Source: an uncultured Prevotellaceae bacterium | GTDB taxonomy: Bacteria; Bacteroidota; Bacteroidia; Bacteroidales; Bacteroidaceae | NCBI GenBank assembly: GCA_902770635.1 | Contig: CACXTX010000033.1 | Location: 1 to 45,562, forward strand | DNA: 45,562 bases | Direction of reading: 5' to 3' | Part shown: positions 31,952 through 41,420 of the stretch, in pieces | Numbering within the stretch: position 1 is the first letter of the stretch | Layout of the letters: each line of letters opens with the position of its first letter | Made by a program: the position numbers and the translations under genes | The notes under the pieces: model-generated | What the model saw: only the letters and a program-made list of their open reading frames with translations | Databases searched by the model: none | What the model was told of the DNA's origin: nothing

Positions 31952-32929
31952 ATGTTTGGAAAATTACAATTGGCAATTCATTTGTTGCAGGAAGATATTA
32001 AAAGGGAAGGTAAACTGAAAGGTTTACAGTTTTTTTTCCGTCAACTATTGGGAATCAGTTCTTATGAAGCAGAGATTAGAATCCTAAAAGAACGGATTAA
32101 CACTCTTTCTTATCTGTTAAATGAATCCATTGATATTACGTCAATACCACCGACAAAGAATAAAGATTTAAGGGTTATGCAGGAGTGTGATGCACTACTT
32201 CTTGCTTTATTTGATAAAGTATGTAAAAAATATAATTTGGTATATTGGTTGAGTTACGGAACTCTATTAGGGGCAGTACGTCATAAAGGGTTTATTCCAT
32301 GGGATGATGATATGGATGTAGCTATGCCAAGAGAACATTTTAACAAACTTAAGTCAATTCTTACAAAAGAATTTGAATCAAAAGGGTTCACTATTTCAGA
32401 TTTTGATAAGCCTGGATATGTTATAGGATTTGGCTATCAGCACTTAAAAACTGGAACATGGCTAGATATATTTCCTGTAGATACTTATTCATCATCCTGT
32501 CAGTTAGAAGATATACGTGAGATGTTAGTTAGGAAAATAGGAGATTATCGTATCTTTTATCATAATGAAAAGGATAATCGTGATATAACTTTTTTTGAAA
32601 ATGAACGAAAGAAACGATTTATGAGTAATGGTAATTTTTCTATAGTATATCATGGCTTAGAATATGCTTCCAATGAGTATTTGTTATTTGAATTGTCTGA
32701 TATATATCCATTAAAGACGTTGAAATTTGAAGGCTATGATTTCCCTGTTCCTAACAATAATGAAAAGTATTTGAGATATATTTTTGGCAATTATATGGCG
32801 TTTCCCCAAACAGGAATATTAATTCATGACGAAGGGCGAGGTCCTTTACATACATGGGCAAAGAAAAATGGGATTCAAATGAATGAAGTTAAAGCTGATT
32901 TAGAAAAGTATTTGAGCGATTATGCATAA
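31952..32929 (+). CDS. licD: LicD-family transferase (second copy)
   Basis: The 325-aa protein has the LicD block YWLSYGTLLGAVRHKGFIPW + DDDMDVAMPR (residues ~94-123). It differs from the first LicD by an N-terminal extension of ~75 residues containing a short coiled-coil (ISSYEAEIRILKERINTLSY), as in several phosphoglycerol/phosphocholine-type LicDs. It probably transfers the AEP group to a second position or sugar. It is very AT-rich and overlaps or abuts the next glycosyltransferase gene. Confidence 0.93.
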   Translation: MFGKLQLAIHLLQEDIKREGKLKGLQFFFRQLLGISSYEAEIRILKERINTLSYLLNESIDITSIPPTKNKDLRVMQECDALLLALFDKVCKKYNLVYWLSYGTLLGAVRHKGFIPWDDDMDVAMPREHFNKLKSILTKEFESKGFTISDFDKPGYVIGFGYQHLKTGTWLDIFPVDTYSSSCQLEDIREMLVRKIGDYRIFYHNEKDNRDITFFENERKKRFMSNGNFSIVYHGLEYASNEYLLFELSDIYPLKTLKFEGYDFPVPNNNEKYLRYIFGNYMAFPQTGILIHDEGRGPLHTWAKKNGIQMNEVKADLEKYLSDYA

Positions 32930-32939
32930 TAGGAGTGAT

Positions 32940-34106
32940 ATGCTCAAGGTTGTTTATGACCATCAGGTTTTCTCCCTTCAAAAGTATGGAGGAATATCCC
33001 GTTGCTTTGTGGAGCTTCATAAGCATATGCCAGACTCATGTAAAGCTACGATTGCGGTGCGTGAAACGGAGAACGTATATGCGAGAGAATTAGAAGAAGT
33101 AAAGCCTATTGGATACGACTATGACCATTTTATCTGTAATCATCATTTTTTAGGGAAAGGACATCTGCATCTCTGGTATGATAAATTGAGGAGGGTTAAA
33201 TATTATCCTGATTACAATAAAAATTTTTTGTTGTACTTGCTACAGAAGAGTGATTTCGATGTGTTTCATCCAACTTATTTCGATGACTATTTCTTATCAT
33301 ATCTGAATGAAAAACCATTTGTGTTGACCATTCACGATATGATACCAGAACTATATCCTCAGTATTTTGGGAAAGATGATTTCCAAATAGTCAAGAAGAA
33401 AAAGCTGGCTCCTTTGGCCTCTGCGATAATTGCGGTAAGTGAGAATACCAAAAAAGATATTATCCGTATTTTAAATATTCCAGAAGAGAAAATTCATGTG
33501 ATATATCATGGGAGTTCATTTCCTATGGAAGGAGGCAATGCTAAATATAGTTTTCCATATATTCTTTTTGTTGGGGAAAGAGGTCTTTATAAAAACTTCA
33601 GTTTATTCGTAAGACATGTATTGCCAGTGTTAAAGCACTACAGAGAAATAAATATAGTATGTACAGGGAGACCCTTTGACTTGAAAGAGAAAGAGATGCT
33701 AAACGAGTATGGGGTAGGAGATAGATTCTATCATCATTGGGTAACAAATGATAATGAATTGTTTTCTTTATATCACCATGCGAAATGCTTTGTATATCCA
33801 AGTGAGTATGAGGGATTTGGCATTCCCATTCTAGAAGCTTATCAAGCAGATTGCCCTGTCCTATTGAATAATGCAAGTTGTTTTCCTGAAATAGCAGGAG
33901 ATGCAGCTATCTATTTCAATATGGATTCAAAAAACTCAAATCTTACCGAACAAATTGAGTGCCTGTTGTCAATGTCGGCGGAAGAGCGAAGAGCTCTATT
34001 GACAAGGCAAAGAGAGAGATTAAAAAGATTTTCCTGGGAGAAAAGTGCTAAACAGCTGGCGGATGTTTACCAATCAGTCATTAATGAGAACAACCATGTT
34101 CATTAA
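32940..34106 (+). CDS. Glycosyltransferase family 4 (GT-B)
   Basis: A cytoplasmic sugar transferase. N-terminal KYGGISRCFVEL, the GT4 nucleotide-sugar site with VGERGLYKNF (the usual G.R...KN pattern) and the C-terminal PSEYEGFGIPILEAYQADCPVL (E-x7-E motif) are clear. ATG 32940 has an AGGAG seven bases upstream and fits the fold start (MLKVVYDHQVF); ATG 32922 is in frame and would overlap the preceding licD by 8 bp. Acceptor and donor are unknown. The 3' end carries the first of three TCATTAATGA palindromes. Confidence 0.93.
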   Translation: MLKVVYDHQVFSLQKYGGISRCFVELHKHMPDSCKATIAVRETENVYARELEEVKPIGYDYDHFICNHHFLGKGHLHLWYDKLRRVKYYPDYNKNFLLYLLQKSDFDVFHPTYFDDYFLSYLNEKPFVLTIHDMIPELYPQYFGKDDFQIVKKKKLAPLASAIIAVSENTKKDIIRILNIPEEKIHVIYHGSSFPMEGGNAKYSFPYILFVGERGLYKNFSLFVRHVLPVLKHYREINIVCTGRPFDLKEKEMLNEYGVGDRFYHHWVTNDNELFSLYHHAKCFVYPSEYEGFGIPILEAYQADCPVLLNNASCFPEIAGDAAIYFNMDSKNSNLTEQIECLLSMSAEERRALLTRQRERLKRFSWEKSAKQLADVYQSVINENNHVH

Positions 34107-34131
34107 TGAAATCGATGAAAATCATTAATGA
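34078..34131. repeat. Three TCATTAATGA palindromes at a 22-bp period
   Basis: Identical 10-bp palindromes at 34078-34087, 34100-34109 and 34122-34131, exactly 22 bp apart. They span the end of the GT4 gene and the spacer before the fdtA-like gene. The intervening sequences are only partly alike. This may be a helically phased protein-binding array or a short duplication. Confidence 0.6.
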
Positions 34132-34155
34132 ACGCGATTTTGGGGGGATAATACG

Positions 34156-35067
34156 ATGACGGATTTTAAGATTGTTTCAGATTGTAAATTATTGAATTTA
34201 CCCAAAATAGGAGATGAGAGGGGTAATTTGTCAATCATAGAGCAATTGAAGCAGATTCCTTTCGAAATAAAACGGGTGCATTGGATATATGATGTGCCTG
34301 GTGGATTGGATAGGGGAGGTCATGCCTATAAACAGACTGAGGAGTTTATCGTGGCTCTTTCTGGTAGTTTCGACGTGGAGATAGACGACGGAACTAATAA
34401 ACAGGTTTTCCTACTGAATCGTTCCTATTATGGTCTATATGTACCCAATGGCATGTGGCGCACAATGACGAATTTCTCTACCAACTCATTGGCATTGGTT
34501 CTCTCTTCAACGGATTATGATGAGCAGGATTATGTGTCAGATTATGAGGAATATAAATTATGGAGAAAGGACGATACAATAATCCCTACGACATACGACG
34601 CCAAGACTTCCATTAAAGTGAATGCCCCAAGTAATGTTCTTGTTGATTCTGGAGGAAGAAGTGTATTTGACTGTTCGCTATGCGAATTGAATAAGATGCA
34701 TGATAAGGAGGGTAATCTGACATATATGTATGAGAATGTACATGTACCTTTTCCCATTAATCGAGTGTTTTATTCATACGATATCCCTGGTGGTGAAGAT
34801 CGTGGAGCTCATGCCCATAAGAAATGCCATCAGTTCTTGATAGCAGCCAGTGGTAGTTTTGAGGTGACATTGGATGATGGTACTAATAAACGTACTGTAT
34901 TGTTGAACCGCCCCTTCTGGGGATTGCATGTTCCACCAGGTATCTGGGCATCGGAACAAGGCTTCTCATCAGGAAGTATCTGTTTGGTATTAGCCTCTGA
35001 GGGTTATTCAGAGGATGACTATATACGGACTTATGATGACTATTTGAATTTCATTCAAAACAGATAG
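34156..35067 (+). CDS. fdtA: Tandem FdtA/QdtA-type sugar 3,4-ketoisomerase (double cupin)
   Basis: It isomerises dTDP-4-keto-6-deoxyglucose to the 3-keto sugar. The 303-aa product contains two cupin copies (residues ~8-135 and ~165-300), each with an RG-x-HA-x-K active-site block and a GSF(D/E)V.(I/L)DDGTNK strand. Copy 2 keeps both His (RGAHAHK, H219/H221). In copy 1 the second His is Tyr (RGGHAYK, H56/Y58), so its activity is doubtful. Single-domain FdtA is ~140 aa, so this is a duplication-fusion. The fdtB-like aminotransferase follows with a 1-bp overlap. Confidence 0.9.
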   Translation: MTDFKIVSDCKLLNLPKIGDERGNLSIIEQLKQIPFEIKRVHWIYDVPGGLDRGGHAYKQTEEFIVALSGSFDVEIDDGTNKQVFLLNRSYYGLYVPNGMWRTMTNFSTNSLALVLSSTDYDEQDYVSDYEEYKLWRKDDTIIPTTYDAKTSIKVNAPSNVLVDSGGRSVFDCSLCELNKMHDKEGNLTYMYENVHVPFPINRVFYSYDIPGGEDRGAHAHKKCHQFLIAASGSFEVTLDDGTNKRTVLLNRPFWGLHVPPGIWASEQGFSSGSICLVLASEGYSEDDYIRTYDDYLNFIQNR

Positions 35068-36188
35068 TGGTTAAGCTTTTAGATCTTCAAGCCATCACCA
35101 TGATGCACGGTGATGAAATCAAGGCTGCAGTCAATCGGGTCATAGAGTCTGGCTGGTTCCTTCAGGGCAAGGAGAACCAGCAATTCGAGGCAGATTATGC
35201 AAAATATATTGGTACAGACCATTGTATAGCTGTGGCCAATGGCTTGGATGCTTTGAAACTGATTCTCCGAGGCTACAAGGAAATGGGGGTGATGCAGGAT
35301 GGTGATGAGATAATCGTTCCTGCAAATACGTATATCGCTACCATTCTGGCCATCACAGACAATCAGCTTGTACCCGTCTTGGTTGAACCCACCTTTGAGA
35401 ATCTTGAGATAGATATTGACCAGATAGAGAAGCATCTTACTCCCAAGACCAAAGGTGTGATGACAGTTCATCTTTATGGACGTATTGCCTATAACGATCA
35501 GCTGAGAGAAATCTGCCAAAAGCATCATCTGAAGTTGATGGAGGATTGTGCACAAAGTCATGGATGCTGGTTCTTGGTTAATGGTTCAAGGTTCACGAGA
35601 ACGGGTGCGTTGGGAGATGCTGCTGCCCATTCATTTTACCCAGGCAAGAATCTGGGGGCTTTGGGTGACGCAGGTGCAGTGACCACCAATGATGAGGAAT
35701 TGGCTTCTGTCATCCGTGCACTGGCCAATTATGGCAGTCAGAAGAAATACGTTTTCAAATACGTGGGCATGAACAGTCGTATGGCAGAGACAGATGCTGC
35801 CGTACTGGATGTTAAACTGAAGTATTTGGATGAAGACACTAGGAAACGCCAGCAGTTGGCAGCCTTTTACTACGAGCATATCAAGAATCCACTAATCACG
35901 CTCCCCAAGCGTATCCCAGATGAGAATAACGTGTATCATCAGTTCCCCATTTTCTGCGAAAAGCGTGACGAGTTGCAACAATATCTTGGAGATAATGGTA
36001 TTCAGACATTGATTCATTACCCAATACCACCCCATAAGCAGGAGTGTTACAAGGCATGGAACCATCGTAGTTATCCTATTACAGAGCGGATACATGCCCA
36101 GGAACTATCCATTCCGATGAGTCAGGTTATCACAAGTCTAGAGGCTGAAAAAGTTGTCCAGGTTTTAAATTCATTTCACTATTTATGA
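35067..36188 (+). CDS. fdtB: dTDP-3-keto-6-deoxyhexose 3-aminotransferase (DegT/DnrJ family)
   Basis: A PLP sugar aminotransferase of 373 aa with [11 protein letters not shown] (phosphate-binding), [20 protein letters not shown] and the PLP lysine K194 ([15 protein letters not shown]). Following FdtA, it should install the 3-amino group to give dTDP-Fuc3N or dTDP-Qui3N. The start is GTG 35067, overlapping the fdtA TAG by one base. The stop overlaps the next gene by 4 bp, so translation is coupled. Confidence 0.93.
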   Translation: MVKLLDLQAITMMHGDEIKAAVNRVIESGWFLQGKENQQFEADYAKYIGTDHCIAVANGLDALKLILRGYKEMGVMQDGDEIIVPANTYIATILAITDNQLVPVLVEPTFENLEIDIDQIEKHLTPKTKGVMTVHLYGRIAYNDQLREICQKHHLKLMEDCAQSHGCWFLVNGSRFTRTGALGDAAAHSFYPGKNLGALGDAGAVTTNDEELASVIRALANYGSQKKYVFKYVGMNSRMAETDAAVLDVKLKYLDEDTRKRQQLAAFYYEHIKNPLITLPKRIPDENNVYHQFPIFCEKRDELQQYLGDNGIQTLIHYPIPPHKQECYKAWNHRSYPITERIHAQELSIPMSQVITSLEAEKVVQVLNSFHYL

Positions 36189-37438
36189 AACTCTCCATTA
36201 TAACCATCAATTACAATAATAGAGAAGGACTACAGAAGACCATCGATTCCGTCATCTGCCAGACGTGGAAAGACTATGAATGGATTGTCATAGACGGTGG
36301 TAGTACGGATGGTAGCAAGGAACTTATAGAGCAATACCAACAACATTTTGCCTATTGGTGCTCGGAACCTGATAAAGGCACGTATCATGCTATGAATAAA
36401 GGTATTTCTCATTCTACGGGTGATTGGATAATGATTCTGAATAGTGGAGACTATTTATATTTGGATAACACTTTGTCTGAGGTCTTTACAATTATGCCTG
36501 ACAATGTTGATATTGTTTATGGAAATAGTATAGAGGACGACAAGGGATATAAGAGGGTAATCATGGCAAACGACAATCCAGACATTATGAAATTTTGGCC
36601 CGCTTATAGACACGGCTCTTCTTTGGTAAGGGGAGATCTTCATCGCAAGGAACTTTTTGATTTGAGCAGGACAGATTTAGGTTATGCTCTGGATTGGGAA
36701 TTAATACACCGATTGTACTTAAAAGGAAAAACTTTTAAGAAAATTGATATAATTCTTGAGTGTTATGAAAAAGAAGGAGTTTCTAATCATGAGATATTGA
36801 ATAGATGGTATAATTACAAAATTACCAGGAAAGGTAGTACAAAGGAACTATTAGTTTTCCTTTTTGATTTAATAGTTTATAAATATAGAATGATTACAGC
36901 TCCTGTTTTTAAATTATATTATGCGTTTCAGACAGAATATCTGGAAAACGACATATTACCACATATACCATTTTGGAATATACGTCGTTTTATATTAAAA
37001 AGAAGAGGTCTTAAAATAGGAGAAGGAAGTTTTATCATGAAAAGCGTGTACTTTCAAGATGTTTTTCAATTGGAAGTAGGTAATTTTAGCCATATAAATA
37101 GGGGATGTCTTATTGATGCAAGAGGTGGTATTAATATAGGTGACAACGTTTCTGTATCTCATAACGTATCTTTAATGACAGGTGGGCATGATTACCAATC
37201 GACGATATTCGCAGGAAAGTTCAAGCCTATAGTGATAGAAGATTATGCATGGATAGGAATAGGAGCCATAGTATTACAAGGTGTACATATAGGGAAGGGG
37301 GCTGTTGTATGTGCTGGTGCTGTTGTTGTAAAAGATGTAGGAGACTATGAGATTGTTGCTGGTGTTCCTGCAAAGAAAATCGGAGAAAGAAATCGTCATT
37401 TAGATTACCATTGTTTGTGGGAAACACCATTGACTTAA
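36185..37438 (+). CDS. GT2 glycosyltransferase fused to hexapeptide acetyltransferase
   Basis: Residues 1-~235 form a GT-A family 2 transferase ([37 protein letters not shown]). Residues ~270-410 form a left-handed beta-helix acyltransferase ([51 protein letters not shown]) with the His of GGHDY. One protein could both N-acetylate the 3-amino sugar made by the two upstream genes (the FdtC role) and transfer it; equally, it could O-acetylate the product. Overlap with fdtB is 4 bp (ATGA). Confidence 0.93.
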   Translation: MKLSIITINYNNREGLQKTIDSVICQTWKDYEWIVIDGGSTDGSKELIEQYQQHFAYWCSEPDKGTYHAMNKGISHSTGDWIMILNSGDYLYLDNTLSEVFTIMPDNVDIVYGNSIEDDKGYKRVIMANDNPDIMKFWPAYRHGSSLVRGDLHRKELFDLSRTDLGYALDWELIHRLYLKGKTFKKIDIILECYEKEGVSNHEILNRWYNYKITRKGSTKELLVFLFDLIVYKYRMITAPVFKLYYAFQTEYLENDILPHIPFWNIRRFILKRRGLKIGEGSFIMKSVYFQDVFQLEVGNFSHINRGCLIDARGGINIGDNVSVSHNVSLMTGGHDYQSTIFAGKFKPIVIEDYAWIGIGAIVLQGVHIGKGAVVCAGAVVVKDVGDYEIVAGVPAKKIGERNRHLDYHCLWETPLT

Positions 37439-37451
37439 ATTAGAGGAAGAA

Positions 37452-38723
37452 ATGAAGCAGAAGATATTATTTATAATCCCATGGTTACCATATCCTTTGA
37501 TATCGGGTGGTCATCAAGCAATATTTAATGGTATATATGCTATAAAGGATGATTTTGATATATATATTGCTTTCGAAGTTTTTGATGATGATAAGTATTT
37601 GGAAGCTCAAAATGTTTTTTTGGATTTAATTCCTAACGCTCATCTATTGCCATTATTAAAAAAAATGCAGAAGTCTTCATCAAACTATCCATTGTGGTAT
37701 AGAACTGTATCAATTCTTAAAAGTAAAATTCTGCATCTAATTCAGAATGGGAAAAGATATCAAAGGAACGAACAAGGAAATGAGAATTCAATGTGTTCTG
37801 GTTGGATTGATAGTGTTTCGCCATTATCTAGATTGTGGTTAGAACATATTTCACAGATATGCAAGAATTATCATTTTGACATAATACAGGTAGAAATGCC
37901 TTGGCTTGTTTCGCAAATTCTCACATTACCTAATGATACAAAGAATATATATGTTCATCATGAACTTGGTTTCGTTAGGAGAGGATTGGAACATACTCAA
38001 TATTCAGGGAGCGAGTATGTAAAAGCTTGTAAAGGTTTTGCCGATCTCATTGAAATTGGCTTGTTAAATATGTATGATGCTGTAGTTACATTGTCTTCTG
38101 TTGATAAACAAAAGTTGATAGAGCATGGAGTTAATATTCCTGTGTTTGATTCTTTTGCTATTGTTAATGCATCCAAAGAAATAGTAAGGGAGAAAATAGA
38201 TGGGCTGCATTTGTCTTTCATCGGCTCAGGTTCTCATGTTCCCAATATTGCTGGAATAACATGGTTTTTGGAGAACTGCTGGACTTCATTAAGAAATAAG
38301 GATAACAATTATAAACTTAGTATCATTGGAGAATGGAATGATGAACTGGTGGCTAAATATTCATCAAATTATCCAAATGTAGAATTTTTGGGCTATGTAG
38401 ATAATCTTGAAAAACATATTAAAGGGACTATAATGATAGTTCCCATTACAATAGGAAGTGGAATACGAATGAAAATACTAGAAGCGTGTTCATTAGGTGT
38501 TCCGTTTATAAGTACAAGTATAGGAGCTGAAGGAATTCCTGTTGTTGATGGTGAAGATTGTTTTATAGCGGATTCGCCAGAGCAATTTGAAGATAAACTT
38601 TTCAAACTGCGTGATATTAATATTCAGGAGAAATTCGTTAAAAAAGCTCATGAAATGGTGATAAAAAACTATTCTAAAGTTGCTTTACGTGAGAATCGGT
38701 TAGGTATTTATAAGAATGTTTAA
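37452..38723 (+). CDS. Glycosyltransferase family 4/1 (GT-B)
   Basis: The 423-aa GT-B protein starts with KILFIIPWLPYPLISGGHQA and has LSFIGSGSHVPNIAG, then VEFLGYVDNLEKHIKGTIMI and VPITIGSGIRMKILEACSLG, the donor-binding region of GT4-like enzymes. The substrate is unknown. It is AT-rich and the next gene overlaps it by 8 bp. Confidence 0.92.
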   Translation: MKQKILFIIPWLPYPLISGGHQAIFNGIYAIKDDFDIYIAFEVFDDDKYLEAQNVFLDLIPNAHLLPLLKKMQKSSSNYPLWYRTVSILKSKILHLIQNGKRYQRNEQGNENSMCSGWIDSVSPLSRLWLEHISQICKNYHFDIIQVEMPWLVSQILTLPNDTKNIYVHHELGFVRRGLEHTQYSGSEYVKACKGFADLIEIGLLNMYDAVVTLSSVDKQKLIEHGVNIPVFDSFAIVNASKEIVREKIDGLHLSFIGSGSHVPNIAGITWFLENCWTSLRNKDNNYKLSIIGEWNDELVAKYSSNYPNVEFLGYVDNLEKHIKGTIMIVPITIGSGIRMKILEACSLGVPFISTSIGAEGIPVVDGEDCFIADSPEQFEDKLFKLRDINIQEKFVKKAHEMVIKNYSKVALRENRLGIYKNV

Positions 38724-39636
38724 TATCATAAGAATTAAGAGAAAACTTCATAAGATCTGCCAGTCTGTATGGGCTATTGGTTTTGTGGAAACCAGTATTG
38801 AAGATATTATTGCTGGTAAACCATACAAAGTTAAATGGGTTGACATCCCGACAAATTGTTGGTATGCAGATCCCTTTATTCTCAATGTTGCAGATAATAA
38901 GATAGAACTTCTAGTTGAGGAATGGAGTTATGAAAGAGAAAAGGGTAGTATATCTAAAATAACAATAAATAGAAAAACAAACAAGATAATAGATAGAAAA
39001 GCAGTATTACAACTTGATACACATTTAAGTTTTCCTGCAATATACAAAAAAGATGGAGAGATATTTGTGTGTCCTGAAAATAGTGAATCGGGATGTCATC
39101 ATTTATATAAATACGACGAGGAAAGTGAGACCCTTGCTTTCATCAAATGTATTTGTCCATTACCGTTGACAGATGCGGTCATAACGGAATTGTTTGGTGA
39201 AAAACTCCTTTTTGCGACACAATCTCATGATGCAAATGGAAAGATATTAGATGTTTTCAAATGGAACATTGAAAATGGAATATTCGATTTAACTTCATCA
39301 ATAACATTTGAAGAGAATATTGGAAGAATGGCAGGACACTTTTTTGAACATGATGGGGTGGTGTACAGACCAGCACAAGTATGTAATACTGCATATGGTC
39401 AGGCTGTCTCGCTGCAAAGAGTGGAGAAGAAAGATGATGCTATCAATATGGTAGAGATAAGAAGACTGTTTTCTACGCATAAGCGGTTGCATAATGGTAT
39501 GCATACTTTCAATTATTCACAGGGTGTTATCGTGGTAGATGCTTGGGGATGGATAAATCCTTTCTTGAGAAGGTTGTTTGTTGATGATTGGGGAAATATG
39601 AAGGGATGGCTGAAGTTTGTCCTTAGGCTAAAGTAA
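38716..39636 (+). CDS. Beta-propeller-like glycan biosynthesis protein (GINT1-N-like)
   Basis: The 306-aa product contains WYADPFILNVADNKIELLVEEW (shown in two parts: WYADPFIL and IELLVEEW), LSFPAIYKKDGEIFVCPE, LLFATQSHD and HNGMHTFNYSQG, a pattern resembling the five-bladed propeller domain found at the N-terminus of plant GINT1-type transferases and some bacterial formyltransferase-like proteins. It lacks the GT64 domain. In this locus a role in sugar transfer or modification is likely, but the activity is unknown. It overlaps the upstream GT gene by 8 bp. Confidence 0.75.
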   Translation: MFNIIRIKRKLHKICQSVWAIGFVETSIEDIIAGKPYKVKWVDIPTNCWYADPFILNVADNKIELLVEEWSYEREKGSISKITINRKTNKIIDRKAVLQLDTHLSFPAIYKKDGEIFVCPENSESGCHHLYKYDEESETLAFIKCICPLPLTDAVITELFGEKLLFATQSHDANGKILDVFKWNIENGIFDLTSSITFEENIGRMAGHFFEHDGVVYRPAQVCNTAYGQAVSLQRVEKKDDAINMVEIRRLFSTHKRLHNGMHTFNYSQGVIVVDAWGWINPFLRRLFVDDWGNMKGWLKFVLRLK

Positions 39637-39664
39637 GAAATATCGTAACCGAAATTTTTGCGAA

Positions 39665-40582
39665 ATGAATAAACCATTTGTTTCAGTTATAATTCCTAAT
39701 TATAATCACGCCAAGTATTTAGATGAAAGAATACAAAGTGTTCTTACTCAAACATATCAGAACTTTGAAATAATCCTTTTGGATGACAAGTCAACAGATA
39801 ATAGTGTAGAAATAATAAACAAATACAAAGATGATCCACATATTTCTAATATAGTAATTAACCAAAAGAATAGTGGTTCTACTTTTAAGCAGTGGTATAA
39901 AGGGTTAGAATTAGCAAAAGGTGAAATAGTCTGGATAGCAGAAAGTGATGACTCTTGTGACTCGTATATGTTAGAAACCTTGGTATCTGGATATACAAGA
40001 AACAATGCAGTGATAGCATTTTCACGGTCATATAGGTATGATGTTGAAGGTAATAAAAGTATATATATCCTTCAAACACTTCTTCCTAATAATGTTGTAA
40101 TGGATGGGAAAGATTTCATTTCTACGTATATGATTCAATGTAACGTTGTAGCTAACGCCAGTTCTGTAATCTTTAATCGAAATATTGCCTTGGGAATAGA
40201 CAAGCAATATATGAAGATGCAGGGTAATGGCGATTGGCTGTTCTGGATAGAGATGATGGAACATGGAAATGTCTTTTTTAGTACGAAAGAGCAGAATTAT
40301 TTTAGATACCACAAGTCAAATACTACCAAAATGTTAGGCCAGCAAGGTGTATCTGCAATAGAACATAAGATTATATTTGACTATCTGGTTAATCATGGCT
40401 ATATTATTGATGTAAAGACTGAAAGGAGACAATGTCTCAATTATTATCTCAATGCAGAATACGAGTCGCATAAAGTTAGGAGAAAAGTTCTGAAGTTATG
40501 GGATAAAAATGGGATTGGTCGACTGCTTATTTTTCTTGGGAATATAAGAAGAGACCTATTGCTTTTTATAAAAAATATTTAG
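39665..40582 (+). CDS. Glycosyltransferase family 2
   Basis: The 305-aa GT-A protein has SVIIPNYNHAKYLDERIQSV, LLDDKSTDNS, IAESDDSCD (the DxD-like region) and a membrane-proximal basic tail without a clear transmembrane helix. It is one of three family-2 enzymes in the cluster besides the acetyltransferase fusion. The substrate cannot be assigned. Confidence 0.93.
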   Translation: MNKPFVSVIIPNYNHAKYLDERIQSVLTQTYQNFEIILLDDKSTDNSVEIINKYKDDPHISNIVINQKNSGSTFKQWYKGLELAKGEIVWIAESDDSCDSYMLETLVSGYTRNNAVIAFSRSYRYDVEGNKSIYILQTLLPNNVVMDGKDFISTYMIQCNVVANASSVIFNRNIALGIDKQYMKMQGNGDWLFWIEMMEHGNVFFSTKEQNYFRYHKSNTTKMLGQQGVSAIEHKIIFDYLVNHGYIIDVKTERRQCLNYYLNAEYESHKVRRKVLKLWDKNGIGRLLIFLGNIRRDLLLFIKNI

Positions 40583-40622
40583 TGCCTTTTTAATAATGAC
40601 ATTATTTTCCAAAGAGACTGAG

Positions 40623-41408
40623 ATGAAAATCGTTTCCATTGTCATTCCTATCTATAAAGAGTGTCTTGATAAGTATGAGGAATTGTCATTTAGGCAGTGC
40701 TTGAAGATTTTAAATAAGTACAGAATCATATTGGTAACTCCTCAAGGTTTGAATTTGTCTGAATATCATCGGTTGGCAGATGAATATGGAGTCCGTTTAG
40801 ATTCTGTGCTTTTCTCTAAGTCATTCTTTGAGGGAATAGATGGATATAACCGATTGTTGAAAAGTAAGGAGTTCTATTCATCATTTATATCTTATCAATA
40901 TATTCTGATTTACCAATTGGATGCGTTTGTGTTTAGAGATGAATTAGAATATTGGTGTAATCAGGGATATGATTATGTTGGAGCACCATGGATAACAAGT
41001 GATGAAGAAAAACCAATAGATATTGGGCTGTGGAAAGTGGGAAACGGCGGCCTTTCGTTGCGCAAGATATCATATTGTATGAAAGTGCTGAACTGGAAAG
41101 GTCCAGTATTAACCTTTAGGTATTATAAGAGAATAAAGTATTTGCCTTTTATTTTAGGATGGAAAAATAATATAAATTACTTTAGAAAAAGTAATATGAA
41201 TGAAGATGCACTCTTCTCTGGTTTCCTTTCTCCCACGTACCTTAATCCTCATTTGCCGACTCCAGAAAAAGCAGCATGTTTTGCCTTTGAGAAATTCCCC
41301 TCTTATTTATTCAAGTTGTGTAATAATCAGTTGCCGTTTGGTTGTCATGCATTTCTGAAGTATGAATATGAGGAATTCTGGAAAAAATATATTGAAGAAG
41401 TAGTATAA
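40623..41408 (+). CDS. DUF5672-family putative glycosyltransferase
   Basis: The product is 261 aa from ATG 40623 (MKIVSIVIPIYKECLDKYEE); an upstream in-frame ATG at 40596 is less likely. It has the family pattern ILVTPQGLNLSEY, YQYILIYQLDAFVFRDELEY + WCNQGYDYVGAPWI, VGNGGLSLRK and NEDALFSGF, and LPFGCHAFLKYE near the end. DUF5672 proteins occur among glycan genes and look like GT-A enzymes (QLDAFVF as metal-site equivalent), but biochemical data are lacking as far as I know. Confidence 0.85.
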   Translation: MKIVSIVIPIYKECLDKYEELSFRQCLKILNKYRIILVTPQGLNLSEYHRLADEYGVRLDSVLFSKSFFEGIDGYNRLLKSKEFYSSFISYQYILIYQLDAFVFRDELEYWCNQGYDYVGAPWITSDEEKPIDIGLWKVGNGGLSLRKISYCMKVLNWKGPVLTFRYYKRIKYLPFILGWKNNINYFRKSNMNEDALFSGFLSPTYLNPHLPTPEKAACFAFEKFPSYLFKLCNNQLPFGCHAFLKYEYEEFWKKYIEEVV

Positions 41409-41420
41409 TTCATCTGCAAC

